Source: an uncultured Methanobrevibacter sp. (GTDB lineage Archaea; Methanobacteriota; Methanobacteria; Methanobacteriales; Methanobacteriaceae). From it: 20,550 bases of DNA. Below the pieces are notes generated by a model. It did not search any database. It was not told where the DNA came from and saw nothing but the letters and a program-made list of their open reading frames with translations. A program made the position numbers and the translations under genes. The stretch is from assembly GCA_900319985.1 (NCBI GenBank), contig ONQL01000026.1, positions 1 to 20,550 on the forward strand. The letters are read 5' to 3'. Below, piece by piece: positions 6,645 to 13,755 of the stretch. Within the stretch, counting starts at the first letter, position 1. Each line of letters starts with the position of its first letter.

Positions 6645-7853
6645 CTACTTCTCGCTTACTTCAATTACATCCAATTGTTCACAAATAGCATTAACGCCTA
6701 AAATTTCACTAATGTTAGGTTTACTTCTTCCATCATCACCGGAAATCAATTCCTTAATGTACAATCCGCCTTCTGTTTTGATACGCATATTAAAAGAGGT
6801 ATCATCTATTAAATCATAGGACAAGTCCAAAACATGTTTGATGCGCACCTTATCTGCACGGCGTCTCAATACCCTTAACGGAGTTTGCTGATGAATTTCA
6901 TTCAAACCTGTTATCTGCTCCAATTTATCCATGTCAATCACATCATCGCATTTGACAAGGGCATTGTAGACTTTGTAGGTATCAGGTGAGGACTGCTTGA
7001 TTTCAGCCTTTCTTCTCCTTTCACAAACATGCAGATTATGATACGAGGTTTTTCCTTCATTGATTTCATTGATTTTTTCTTCGACCGAATGCAAGTCGAT
7101 TTTTCTGATTTTAGGCTCTTTGATTTCCAAAACGAATGGTCTTCCAGAACCCAGCATCAGCACATCAATATCCTCACGGCCAGCACCGTGGAATTTGGCT
7201 TCCCGCCCCCTAGTCAGTTTCAAGAAATGCTCGGAAATCAACTCTTCAACTGACTCAGGATACTGTTTTCCTGTGTGATTGCATTCATCACAACCCCTTC
7301 CCTTGCATTTTGTACAAGGCCATTTGGTTTGAGGTATTCCACGTTTCAGCTTATTGTATCTGCCTTCAATATATAATGGATTAATCTGAATTCTGACTTT
7401 AGGCTCACCGACCAAATCAATGTTGAAAACTATGTCCTGGCTTTCGAATTCAGCTTCCTTGTCATAAATTTCCCAAATTCCAAGACCTATTAATCTGTTA
7501 ACTTCCTTTTTGATAGTTTCAACATTCAAATTGAACTTTTCAGAAAGTTCTTCATCTCTCTTTTGAATATCCTTACTGATTTTGGAGCCTACCAAAAATG
7601 TTTCAAACTCGATTCCCAACATATTGATTTTATCATCAATTTTTTTATAAAGCCCATCATCTAGCTTGTCAAACAGGTTGTCGCAGACTACACAGTCAAC
7701 ATTATCCAAATCAATGTCCAGTTCTTCTGCTACCTTGTCAGCCCTTTCGACGTTGTTTGAGCCTTCAATAATTTTGGACATTTTACGGCCGAGACAATTC
7801 TTGCAGATTTTGCCCTCAGTTTCACTTATAATTTGTTTGGCTAGTTCATACAT
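6645..7853 (-). CDS. pus10: tRNA pseudouridine synthase Pus10 (archaeal Psi54/Psi55)
   Basis: Pus10 makes pseudouridine at positions 54 and 55 of archaeal tRNA, replacing bacterial TruB at U55. This 402-residue protein has an N-terminal zinc-binding/THUMP-containing part with cysteine pairs C17/C20 and C54/C57. A second cysteine cluster follows at 180-191 (CxxCxxxxCxxC). The catalytic core contains LTRGREAKFHGAGREDID (213-230), with the active-site aspartate in the GREDID motif, then VLMLGSGRPFVLEIKEPK. The C-terminus has RVLRRRADKVR and a KELISGDDGRSKPN-like motif also typical of the family. Length and motif order are as expected. Its ATG follows the srp54 stop by 1 nt and its stop precedes moaC by 5 nt, so the three genes are almost certainly one transcript. 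Confidence 0.93.
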   Translation of the reverse strand: MYELAKQIISETEGKICKNCLGRKMSKIIEGSNNVERADKVAEELDIDLDNVDCVVCDNLFDKLDDGLYKKIDDKINMLGIEFETFLVGSKISKDIQKRDEELSEKFNLNVETIKKEVNRLIGLGIWEIYDKEAEFESQDIVFNIDLVGEPKVRIQINPLYIEGRYNKLKRGIPQTKWPCTKCKGRGCDECNHTGKQYPESVEELISEHFLKLTRGREAKFHGAGREDIDVLMLGSGRPFVLEIKEPKIRKIDLHSVEEKINEINEGKTSYHNLHVCERRRKAEIKQSSPDTYKVYNALVKCDDVIDMDKLEQITGLNEIHQQTPLRVLRRRADKVRIKHVLDLSYDLIDDTSFNMRIKTEGGLYIKELISGDDGRSKPNISEILGVNAICEQLDVIEVSEK

Positions 7854-7854
7854 G

Positions 7855-9204
7855 TTATCTGTTCATAAATTGTCCCATCATACGGTTCATGGCTCCCCCG
7901 CCTAAGCGGCCACCACGTTTTCCGATACCCTTCATTGTCTTTTTGGTATTGTTGTAATATTTTAAAAGTTCCTTGACCTCAGATTCGTCAACTCCGGACC
8001 CTCTTGCAATCCTTTGAATACGTGACTGCTTAATGATTTTTGGATTAAGCATCTCCTCTTCGGTCATGGAGGACATCATAATCTTATAGGAGTCAATCTT
8101 GTCTTCGGTCATCTTTGAAGCTTCTTTGGAAATCTTATTTCCCATTCCCGGAATCATGTTCAATACCTGCTGCATCGGACCCATCTTGTTCATCATTTCA
8201 AACTGGTTTTTCATATCCATCAGTGTGAACTTACCGGTGAGCATGTTGTTCATGGTCTTTTCTGCAACATCCTCATCAATGTTTTCTTCAGCCTTTTCTA
8301 TAAGGGATTGAATATCTCCCATACCAAGTAATCTTGAAATGAACCTTTGAGGGTCGAACAGTTCAAAGTCATCTATTCTTTCACCGGTACCGATGAATTT
8401 AATTGGAGCGCCTGTTTCAGCTACAGCAGACATCGCACCCCCACCTTTAGCTGAACCGTCCAATTTTGTAATTATGATTGATCCGATATCTGTTGCCTGT
8501 GAAAACGCTCTTGCCTGTTCACCGGCCTGCTGACCTATGGTTCCGTCAATAACAAGAATAGCTTCAGTAGGATTAATGATATTATCCAGCTGGTCCATTT
8601 CAGCAATCAAATCCTCTTCCTGCTTGTGTCTACCTGCAGTATCGAAAATAATGACTTTCCTATTTTTAAATTCCTGCAGACCTTTTTTGGCTAAATCCAG
8701 CGCATCCTTATTGTTCGGATCCCCATATAAAGGAACATCCATCTCTTCTGTGAGCTGTTTTAATTGCTCATATGCAGCAGGCCTCCATGTGTCTGTACAA
8801 ACAACTGCAGGGTTGAAACCTTTTTTCTGCAGATATCTGCATAACTTACCTATTGTAGTGGTTTTACCTGAACCCTGAAGCCCCAAGAACAGGATTTTAT
8901 AAGGCTTTTCATTAATATCCAAACCTGCTGCCTCACTTCCCAACAGATTTACCATTTCTTCATAAATAATAGTTATAACATGCTCTCTTGGAGTAATACC
9001 CTTTGGAGGTTCCTCTTCAAGAGCTCTACTTTCAATTTTTTTGGATAAATCTAAAACTAATTTAATGTTAACGTCAGATTGAATTAAAGCACGTTGAATA
9101 TCCTTTACAACTTCTTTAATGGTTTTTTTATCTATAACTGACATTCCTACTAACTTTTTCATTGTATTAGTAAGATTTTCTCCTAAACTTCCGAGCATTG
9201 CCAT
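7855..9204 (-). CDS. srp54: Signal recognition particle protein SRP54 (GTPase)
   Basis: SRP54 binds signal sequences emerging from the ribosome together with 7S RNA and docks with FtsY to deliver nascent chains to the Sec channel. The protein has 449 residues from the ATG at 9204 (MAMLGSLGENL). An N-domain four-helix bundle is followed by the G-domain with GLQGSGKTTT (108-117), DTWRPAA, DTAGRH, TKLDGSAKGGG and the closing 'FIGTGERIDDFE'. A methionine-rich M-domain (from about 325) then ends in a basic GKRGGRLGGGAMNRMMGQF tail. A GTG at 9213 is in frame, but GTGATT there is better read as the ribosome-binding site. It is the first gene of the srp54-pus10-moaC run and is divergent from hpt. Confidence 0.96.
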   Translation of the reverse strand: MAMLGSLGENLTNTMKKLVGMSVIDKKTIKEVVKDIQRALIQSDVNIKLVLDLSKKIESRALEEEPPKGITPREHVITIIYEEMVNLLGSEAAGLDINEKPYKILFLGLQGSGKTTTIGKLCRYLQKKGFNPAVVCTDTWRPAAYEQLKQLTEEMDVPLYGDPNNKDALDLAKKGLQEFKNRKVIIFDTAGRHKQEEDLIAEMDQLDNIINPTEAILVIDGTIGQQAGEQARAFSQATDIGSIIITKLDGSAKGGGAMSAVAETGAPIKFIGTGERIDDFELFDPQRFISRLLGMGDIQSLIEKAEENIDEDVAEKTMNNMLTGKFTLMDMKNQFEMMNKMGPMQQVLNMIPGMGNKISKEASKMTEDKIDSYKIMMSSMTEEEMLNPKIIKQSRIQRIARGSGVDESEVKELLKYYNNTKKTMKGIGKRGGRLGGGAMNRMMGQFMNR

Positions 9205-9238
9205 TATAATCACTTTAATAAAAATTCATTTTTAGCAA

Positions 9239-9275
9239 AATTATATAATTGTATTAAGTTATATTTATATTTAAT
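9239..9275. promoter_or_regulatory. Divergent promoter region of srp54 and hpt
   Basis: The 98 bp between the two ATGs hold AATTATATAATT (9239-9250), a 12-bp palindrome that can serve as the minus-strand TATA box for srp54, about 35 bp from its ATG. TTATATTTATATTTAA (about 9259-9274) suits hpt on the plus strand. Assignment is by spacing and composition only. Confidence 0.45.
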
Positions 9276-9302
9276 AAGTTTTTATAATTTTTGTGTGATA
9301 GC

Positions 9303-9872
9303 ATGTTAGAAGAAGTAATAAAATCATTAGAAGCATCCCCAATCGTAAAGAAAGGTGACTACAACTACTTTGTAAATCCCATAAGTGATGGAGTACCTGC
9401 AATGGACCCAATAATGCTTAGGGAATTGGCATTAGCTGTTCATAAGTATGCTAATTTAGATATTGATAAAATCGTTGCTGTCGAAGCCATGGGGATTCAC
9501 TTAGCTACCGCATTATCCCTTGCAACTGATATTCCTTTTGTAGTAATTCGTAAAAGACAATACGGACTTCCGGGAGAAAAGGAAGTATATCAAAAAACCG
9601 GTTACGGCTCATCAAACCTTTATGTGAATGACCTGCACGAAGGCGAAAAAATATTGCTCATTGATGATGTGGTAAGTACCGGCGGAACACTGGTGGCTTT
9701 AATCAGAACATTGAGAGACATGGGGCTAGATTTAAAGTCAGTGGTTGCCATAATTGACAAAGGTGAAGGCAAGGAAATAGTCAAAAAGGAAACAGGCATG
9801 GACGTTTTATCCATTGTAAAATTGGATGTTATTGACGGCAAAGTAGTTATCGAAAGCACTATTGAAGATTAA
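9303..9872 (+). CDS. hpt: Hypoxanthine/guanine phosphoribosyltransferase, archaeal HPRT subfamily
   Basis: The enzyme salvages hypoxanthine and guanine to IMP and GMP using PRPP. It has 189 residues from the ATG at 9303 (MLEEVIKSLEASPIVKKGDY). The archaeal subfamily start 'SPxxKxGxYNYFVxPISDGVPxxDP' is present (about 11-45). The pyrophosphate-loop region is 'VEAMGIHLATALS' (60-72), 'IRKRQYGLPGE' follows, and the PRPP-binding loop is LLIDDVVSTGGT (118-129). Overall it resembles PyrE/Apt-type enzymes rather than bacterial Hpt, as expected for archaea. A TTG at 9291 is in frame but TGTGATAGC there fits a ribosome-binding site. dph2 starts immediately after its stop, indicating a bicistronic unit. 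Confidence 0.9.
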   Translation: MLEEVIKSLEASPIVKKGDYNYFVNPISDGVPAMDPIMLRELALAVHKYANLDIDKIVAVEAMGIHLATALSLATDIPFVVIRKRQYGLPGEKEVYQKTGYGSSNLYVNDLHEGEKILLIDDVVSTGGTLVALIRTLRDMGLDLKSVVAIIDKGEGKEIVKKETGMDVLSIVKLDVIDGKVVIESTIED

Positions 9873-9873
9873 A

Positions 9874-10878
9874 ATGTCAATGTATAACATGGATTTGGAC
9901 AAGGTAATCCGCAAAATCAACTCAAAAAACGTGGAAACCGTAGGTCTTCAATTTCCGGAAGGGCTTAAAATGCAGGCAACAAAAATCGCCCGCAAAATTG
10001 AAGAAGAAACCGAATCAACAGTAATAATATCAGGAGATCCCTGCTTCGGAGCCTGTGATGTAAGCGACTACAAAATGAAGGGATCCGTTGACCTGATTGT
10101 TCATTACGGACATACTCCGCTTCCTTTAAAATATGAAGTCCCCACAATTTTTGTTGAAGCCTTTGCAAATATAGACATCAAAGAAAACCTGAATCAATGT
10201 CTGGATGAGCTTAAAGACTATTCCAGAATTGGACTGGTAACTACAACACAGCACCTGCATTTACTGAATGAAATCAAGGATTATCTGGAGGACAACGGCA
10301 AGGAAGTGGTTCTTGGATCATCAAAATCAACCAGAAAAGGACAGGTTTTGGGATGCAACTTTTCATCAATCAAAAATCTGGATGCCGAAATATTCCTGTT
10401 CATAGGCAGCGGAAACTTTCACCCGTTGGGAATCAACCTGTTTTCAAACACTCCCGTGTTGGCATTGGATCCGTATAATAATGAGCTTAGAAAGATGGAC
10501 GAGTATGCCGACAGAATTTTAAGAATACGCTTTGCAAGAATAACAAAGGCAAGAACCGCTGAAAAATGGGGAATAATTGTATCATCAAAAGAAGGCCAAT
10601 ACAGAATGAATCTTGCAAAGGAAATAAAAAAGATTTTGGAGGAACAGGGAATGGAGGCTTACATAATACTGATGGATAATGTAAGCCCTGATGCACTGCT
10701 TCCATATATGGAATTGGATGCTTTTGTTGTAAGTGCGTGTCCCAGAATAGCTATCGATGATTCACAAATGTATAAAAAGCCTTTATTGACACCACAGGAA
10801 CTGGAAATTGTATTAAACAAAAGAGAATGGGAAAATTATCAATTAGATGAAATTTTATTCCATGAAAGATACAAATAG
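9874..10878 (+). CDS. dph2: Diphthamide biosynthesis protein Dph2 (3-amino-3-carboxypropyl transferase, [4Fe-4S])
   Basis: Archaeal Dph2 is a non-canonical radical-SAM enzyme. It transfers the 3-amino-3-carboxypropyl group of SAM to a histidine of elongation factor 2, the first step towards diphthamide. This 334-residue protein begins MSMYNMDLDKV. The cluster-binding cysteines, one per repeated domain, are visible as GDPCFGACD (C61), VLGCNFSSI (C161) and SACPRIAIDD (C289), closely matching the spacing in the Pyrococcus enzyme. 'VGLQFPEGLK' near the start is another family mark. A TTG at 9862 is in frame and would overlap hpt; I prefer the ATG, one base after the hpt stop (an ATG at 9880 is also possible). 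It lacks an independent ribosome-binding site and is probably translated by coupling with hpt. Confidence 0.92.
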   Translation: MSMYNMDLDKVIRKINSKNVETVGLQFPEGLKMQATKIARKIEEETESTVIISGDPCFGACDVSDYKMKGSVDLIVHYGHTPLPLKYEVPTIFVEAFANIDIKENLNQCLDELKDYSRIGLVTTTQHLHLLNEIKDYLEDNGKEVVLGSSKSTRKGQVLGCNFSSIKNLDAEIFLFIGSGNFHPLGINLFSNTPVLALDPYNNELRKMDEYADRILRIRFARITKARTAEKWGIIVSSKEGQYRMNLAKEIKKILEEQGMEAYIILMDNVSPDALLPYMELDAFVVSACPRIAIDDSQMYKKPLLTPQELEIVLNKREWENYQLDEILFHERYK

Positions 10879-10940
10879 TTAAATAGTAATATAAACAAAA
10901 TTACAATATTAAATAAAAATTTTTATTAAATCTTTATTTT

Positions 10941-10946
10941 GGTGAT
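10941..10946 (+). promoter_or_regulatory. Ribosome-binding site GGTGAT of csl4
   Basis: GGTGAT six bases before the csl4 ATG matches the 5' side of the archaeal 16S anti-Shine-Dalgarno tail. It is the clearest instance of the GTGAT-type site that recurs in this window and fixes several other start codons. Confidence 0.7.
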
Positions 10947-10952
10947 TTTAAT

Positions 10953-11519
10953 ATGAGTATCGAAGAGGAACAAATTGTAATGCCTGGAGATAAATTAGGA
11001 ATAATTGAGCAATATCTTCCAGGAGAAGGCACTTATGATGATAATGGTGAAATTAAATCATCAGTACTTGGTAATGTTAAAATTAATCAAAAAATGAAGG
11101 TCATATCTGTTGAGTCTGATGCAAAACCGGCTTTACTTAAAGTTGGAGATATTGTCTACGGACAAATAACTGATATCAAACCTCAAAGAGCTAATGTAAA
11201 TATCGAATGTATTAAAGACAATGCAAGACCGTTAGCATTACCATATATGGGTGCAATTCACATATCACAAGCAAAAAAAGATTATTTAGAAAAATTATCT
11301 GATGCCTTTAGAATAGGGGACATCGTTCAAGCAAAAGTAGTGAAAATTACTGGAGATAATGTTGATTTAGGTACTGTAGATGCTGATTGTGGAGTTTTAA
11401 AAGCAATGTGTACTCGCTGCAGAGACTATATGCACACAACTAAAAAAGACAATGAACTCCAATGCAATTCCTGCAACAAAAAAGAAAAAAGAAAAATATC
11501 TAAAAACTATGTTAATTAA
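10953..11519 (+). CDS. csl4: Exosome complex RNA-binding subunit Csl4
   Basis: Csl4 is one of the two cap subunits that bind RNA and feed it into the archaeal exosome (Rrp41/Rrp42 core). This 188-residue protein shows the N-terminal barrel-like 'VMPGDKLGIIEQYLPGEGTY' (9-28). A central S1 domain follows, with 'VGDIVYGQITDIKPQRANV' (64-82) and IGDIVQAKVV (121-130). A C-terminal zinc ribbon has C153/C156 and C171/C174. Size and order match archaeal Csl4. GGTGAT precedes the ATG. It is followed after 14 nt by rpoL, an arrangement common in methanogens that joins RNA decay and transcription. Confidence 0.93.
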   Translation: MSIEEEQIVMPGDKLGIIEQYLPGEGTYDDNGEIKSSVLGNVKINQKMKVISVESDAKPALLKVGDIVYGQITDIKPQRANVNIECIKDNARPLALPYMGAIHISQAKKDYLEKLSDAFRIGDIVQAKVVKITGDNVDLGTVDADCGVLKAMCTRCRDYMHTTKKDNELQCNSCNKKEKRKISKNYVN

Positions 11520-11533
11520 TTAAGGTTGATACA

Positions 11534-11815
11534 ATGGATGAAAATTTTAAAATTATTGAAGAAAAAACATTAGAATTGACATTTAGTGTGGAAGATGAAA
11601 GTCATGGTGTTTTTAATGCACTCAGACACATTTTAATGCAAGACCCTGATGTTGAATATGCTGTTTATAGCATTGATCACCCTCTTACTGGAAAACCAGA
11701 AATGACAATCAAAACAAAAAGAGGTAAAAGACCAAGAAAAGCTTTGAAAAAAGCAGCTGAAGAACTTCAAAAAGAAAGTTCAGACTTTAAAAAACTTGTT
11801 GATGAAGCTTTATAG
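11534..11815 (+). CDS. rpoL: DNA-directed RNA polymerase subunit Rpo11 (RpoL)
   Basis: This 93-residue subunit pairs with RpoD (Rpo3) as the archaeal counterpart of the bacterial alpha dimer in RNA polymerase assembly. The sequence shows the small alpha-like dimerisation motif, 'LELTFSVEDESHGVFNALRH' (13-32) followed by 'DPDVEYAVYSIDHPLTGKPE', and a C-terminal basic/acidic helix. Length is normal. It lies 14 nt after csl4. A short hairpin sits on its stop codon. Confidence 0.95.
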   Translation: MDENFKIIEEKTLELTFSVEDESHGVFNALRHILMQDPDVEYAVYSIDHPLTGKPEMTIKTKRGKRPRKALKKAAEELQKESSDFKKLVDEAL

Positions 11816-11830
11816 CTTCAATATTATTTT
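11804..11830 (+). terminator. Hairpin with U-tract on the rpoL stop codon
   Basis: GAAGCT (11804-11809) and AGCTTC (11814-11819) form a 6-bp stem with a TTAT loop. The TAG stop spans loop and stem. AATATTATTTTT follows. The stem is short, so this may be a partial terminator before the Nudix gene that starts 26 nt after the stop. Confidence 0.4.
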
Positions 11831-11841
11831 TATGTGATTTA

Positions 11842-12264
11842 ATGGCAGAATATAAGATTCCTTCACTTACTGCAGACATATTTATTTTTGATGAAGATTT
11901 CAATTTCATTCTGATTAAAAGAAAAAATGAGCCATACAAGGACTGTTGGGCATTGCCTGGAGGTTTTGTTGAATATGGTGAAACTGTTGAAAACGCAGCC
12001 ATAAGAGAAGCAAAGGAAGAAACAAATATTGATGTGACCTTAAAAGGACTGGTCAATGTTTATTCAGACCCAGATAGAGATTCAAGAGGCCATACAGTAA
12101 CTGTAGCATACATTGCTGAAGGAGATTTTAATAATATGAAAGCTGACAGTGATGCAGAAGACATTGGAATATTCTCAACTGAAAAACTAGAAAAAATCAA
12201 TCTTGCTTTTGACCACGATAAAATAATAAAAGATTGTTTAAATAAGGCTAAAACTGATTTTTAA
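11842..12264 (+). CDS. Nudix hydrolase (ADP-ribose pyrophosphatase / 8-oxo-dGTPase-like)
   Basis: A 140-residue protein made almost entirely of one Nudix domain. The Nudix box is complete: G41-x5-E47-x7-REAKEET (55-61), with the metal-binding glutamates E56, E59 and E60. It is preceded by DCWALPGG, which is typical of the family. Nudix enzymes cleave nucleoside diphosphates linked to another group. The 'ALPGGFVEYGE' pattern and 'YSDPDRDSRGHTV' after the box resemble small archaeal ADP-ribose pyrophosphatases, but the substrate cannot be fixed from sequence. GTGATTTA precedes the ATG. It sits 26 nt after rpoL and may be co-transcribed, or started anew after the small hairpin. Confidence 0.88.
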   Translation: MAEYKIPSLTADIFIFDEDFNFILIKRKNEPYKDCWALPGGFVEYGETVENAAIREAKEETNIDVTLKGLVNVYSDPDRDSRGHTVTVAYIAEGDFNNMKADSDAEDIGIFSTEKLEKINLAFDHDKIIKDCLNKAKTDF

Positions 12265-12272
12265 GGTATAAA

Positions 12273-12284
12273 TTTAAATATATT
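12273..12284 (+). promoter_or_regulatory. TATA box for tfs
   Basis: TTTAAATATATT, just after the Nudix stop, is a good archaeal TATA element. Initiation near 12305-12310 would leave a leader of about 30 nt carrying the AAGGAGGAG site of tfs. Confidence 0.5.
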
Positions 12285-12339
12285 GAAAAAAATATTTACA
12301 CAATAAGAAAGATTAATAGATTTATTAAGGAGGAGTTAA

Positions 12340-12651
12340 ATGGAATTTTGTCCAAAGTGTGGCGCAATGTTACTTCCAAAAGATGGAGTGTTGAAATGTA
12401 ACTCTTGCGGACACGAAAAAAATCTTTCAGACAATGACCAATATGAAGTTTCTGAAGAGATTAAAGAAAGCGATAACATCAAAATGCTTGGTGAAGATGT
12501 TGATGTTCGCCCCACCACAACTGAAACTTGTCCAGAATGTGGAAATGATAAAGCTTTTTATGAATTAAAACAAACTCGTAGTGCTGATGAAGCACCTACA
12601 CGTTTCTTTACTTGTACTGAGTGCAAACATACTTGGAGAGAATACGACTGA
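12340..12651 (+). CDS. tfs: Transcription factor S (TFS, archaeal TFIIS-like cleavage factor)
   Basis: TFS makes backtracked archaeal RNA polymerase cut its own transcript and restart. This 103-residue protein has two zinc ribbons: C4/C7/C20/C23 at the N-terminus (as in Rpb9) and C64/C67/C92/C95 at the C-terminus (as in TFIIS). The tip of the second carries the catalytic acidic pair D83-E84 in TRSADEAPTRFF. Length and spacing are typical. A strong AAGGAGGAG lies 6 nt before the ATG, and a TATA box lies about 60 bp upstream. The next gene, for an acidic membrane protein, starts 9 nt after its stop. Confidence 0.95.
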   Translation: MEFCPKCGAMLLPKDGVLKCNSCGHEKNLSDNDQYEVSEEIKESDNIKMLGEDVDVRPTTTETCPECGNDKAFYELKQTRSADEAPTRFFTCTECKHTWREYD

Positions 12652-12660
12652 GTGATTTTT

Positions 12661-13653
12661 ATGAAAGATTCTAAAGAAAAAGAGCATAGAATTTCAGATC
12701 TCAAAAATATGATCGATAATGTCATAGACGAGGATAATTCCAACTATGAGGATATTGAAGAGGATAGTGAATTGATAGACTACCTCAACGAAAGCAAAAA
12801 TGATTACAAAGATTTGGAAATTGACGACGAATTCATTTATCATCCAGATAATGATAAAAACTATGCTGCTAATTTAGAAGAAAATCCTATTGACGAAGAT
12901 TTTTTAATAAAAACACCAAATGAAAACGATGATTCCGTAGTCAGTGAAAATAGGGAATTAGATAATGAAGGCTCTGAGGAGATTACTGGGGAAATCAGCG
13001 ACAGTTTTGATAATGTTATGAACGCTAAAATTGGTACAACCCCTGTTTTAGGAGTAATCAGTACTATTCTCGGATTAATTTTTATTGTAATTTCTGCAAT
13101 AACATTTAATTCACGTAGTGAGAAAATCGTTGATAATGTTATTTCCGGAGAAAGCACTTTTATTGCAGTTATATTTATAATCATAGGATTATTATTATTG
13201 ATTTATGGAATATACAAAGTAATCGGATTAAAAAATCCGTTAGAAAATATTTCAAATAGTATTAATTCAATAGACCATGAAGAAAAGGTAAAAACCGAAG
13301 ATGTTGAAAAAGAGGATGAAAAGGTTATCCCTAAAAGCAACATCCCCCTAGACAAAGAATCATTCAAAATAGGCGAATTTAATTTCGGTGACTTAAAAAA
13401 GAGCTTTAAAAGATCAAAATCTAATTCTAAACCTAAAACCGCACCAATTGAAGAAAATCTTGATGATATACCTCCTGCACGTGAAAAACCTGAAGAAAGA
13501 AAAGGTTTGACAACAGAGGAAATTGAAGAAATAGAATACGAAAAAGTAAAACTTGAAAACGAATCTATTGATGATATTTTCGCCGAGGTCGAAGGTATTG
13601 AGGATATTCCACTAAATTCTGATAATTCAAAAGAAGGAAAAAAAGAAAAATAA
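12661..13653 (+). CDS. Uncharacterised acidic membrane protein with two transmembrane helices
   Basis: I do not recognise this 330-residue protein. Residues 1-125 are strongly acidic (many D/E/N) and probably disordered. Two hydrophobic helices follow at about 129-150 and 167-188, separated by a short loop (SRSEKIVDNVISGEST), so both long tails should face the same side, probably the cytoplasm. The C-terminal 140 residues are highly charged, with a basic patch around 'DLKKSFKRSKSNSKPK' followed by acidic segments and a lysine-rich end. There is no enzymatic motif. The ATG at 12661 follows GAGTGATTTTT; an in-frame GTG at 12652 is part of that site. It directly follows tfs (9 nt), so it is probably on the same transcript. 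A link to transcription, membrane tethering or cell division is only a guess. Confidence 0.75.
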   Translation: MKDSKEKEHRISDLKNMIDNVIDEDNSNYEDIEEDSELIDYLNESKNDYKDLEIDDEFIYHPDNDKNYAANLEENPIDEDFLIKTPNENDDSVVSENRELDNEGSEEITGEISDSFDNVMNAKIGTTPVLGVISTILGLIFIVISAITFNSRSEKIVDNVISGESTFIAVIFIIIGLLLLIYGIYKVIGLKNPLENISNSINSIDHEEKVKTEDVEKEDEKVIPKSNIPLDKESFKIGEFNFGDLKKSFKRSKSNSKPKTAPIEENLDDIPPAREKPEERKGLTTEEIEEIEYEKVKLENESIDDIFAEVEGIEDIPLNSDNSKEGKKEK

Positions 13654-13679
13654 CTTCTTTTGATTTTTTATTATTTTTA
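13627..13679 (+). terminator. Terminator-like hairpin after the acidic membrane protein gene
   Basis: TCAAAAGAAG (13627-13636) and CTTCTTTTGA (13654-13663) are perfect 10-bp arms around a 17-nt A-rich loop that holds the stop codon. TTTTTTATTATTTTTA follows. This is the best-formed terminator in the window and separates the tfs unit from the tRNA gene. Confidence 0.6.
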
Positions 13680-13680
13680 A

Positions 13681-13754
13681 GGGCCTGTGGTCTAGTCAGG
13701 AATGACGCAGGACTTCGGATCCTGAGATCGGGGGTTCAAATCCCTCCAGGTCCG
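13681..13754 (+). tRNA. tRNA-Arg (anticodon TCG)
   Basis: The cloverleaf is complete. Acceptor GGGCCTG (13681-13687) pairs with CAGGTCC (G3.U70 wobble). The anticodon arm is CAGGA-CTTCGGA-TCCTG with anticodon TCG, reading CGA and, by wobble, other CGN arginine codons. The T arm is GGGGG-TTCAAAT-CCCTC and the discriminator is G. T at position 8 is present. Only CC of the 3' CCA is encoded (13755-13756), so the end must be completed by the CCA-adding enzyme. No intron. The stop codon of the minus-strand helicase gene begins at 13756, overlapping the last C. Confidence 0.93.
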
Positions 13755-13755
13755 C

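Noticed and set aside
9205..9213. GTG start for srp54
   Set aside because: GTGATT fits the recurrent ribosome-binding motif, and SRP54 proteins begin close to MAMLGSLGENL.
9862..9873. TTG start of dph2 overlapping hpt
   Set aside because: An ATG lies immediately after the hpt stop, and the family needs no residues before it; cannot be fully excluded.
12652..12660. GTG start for the acidic membrane protein
   Set aside because: It is part of the GAGTGAT ribosome-binding site for the ATG at 12661.
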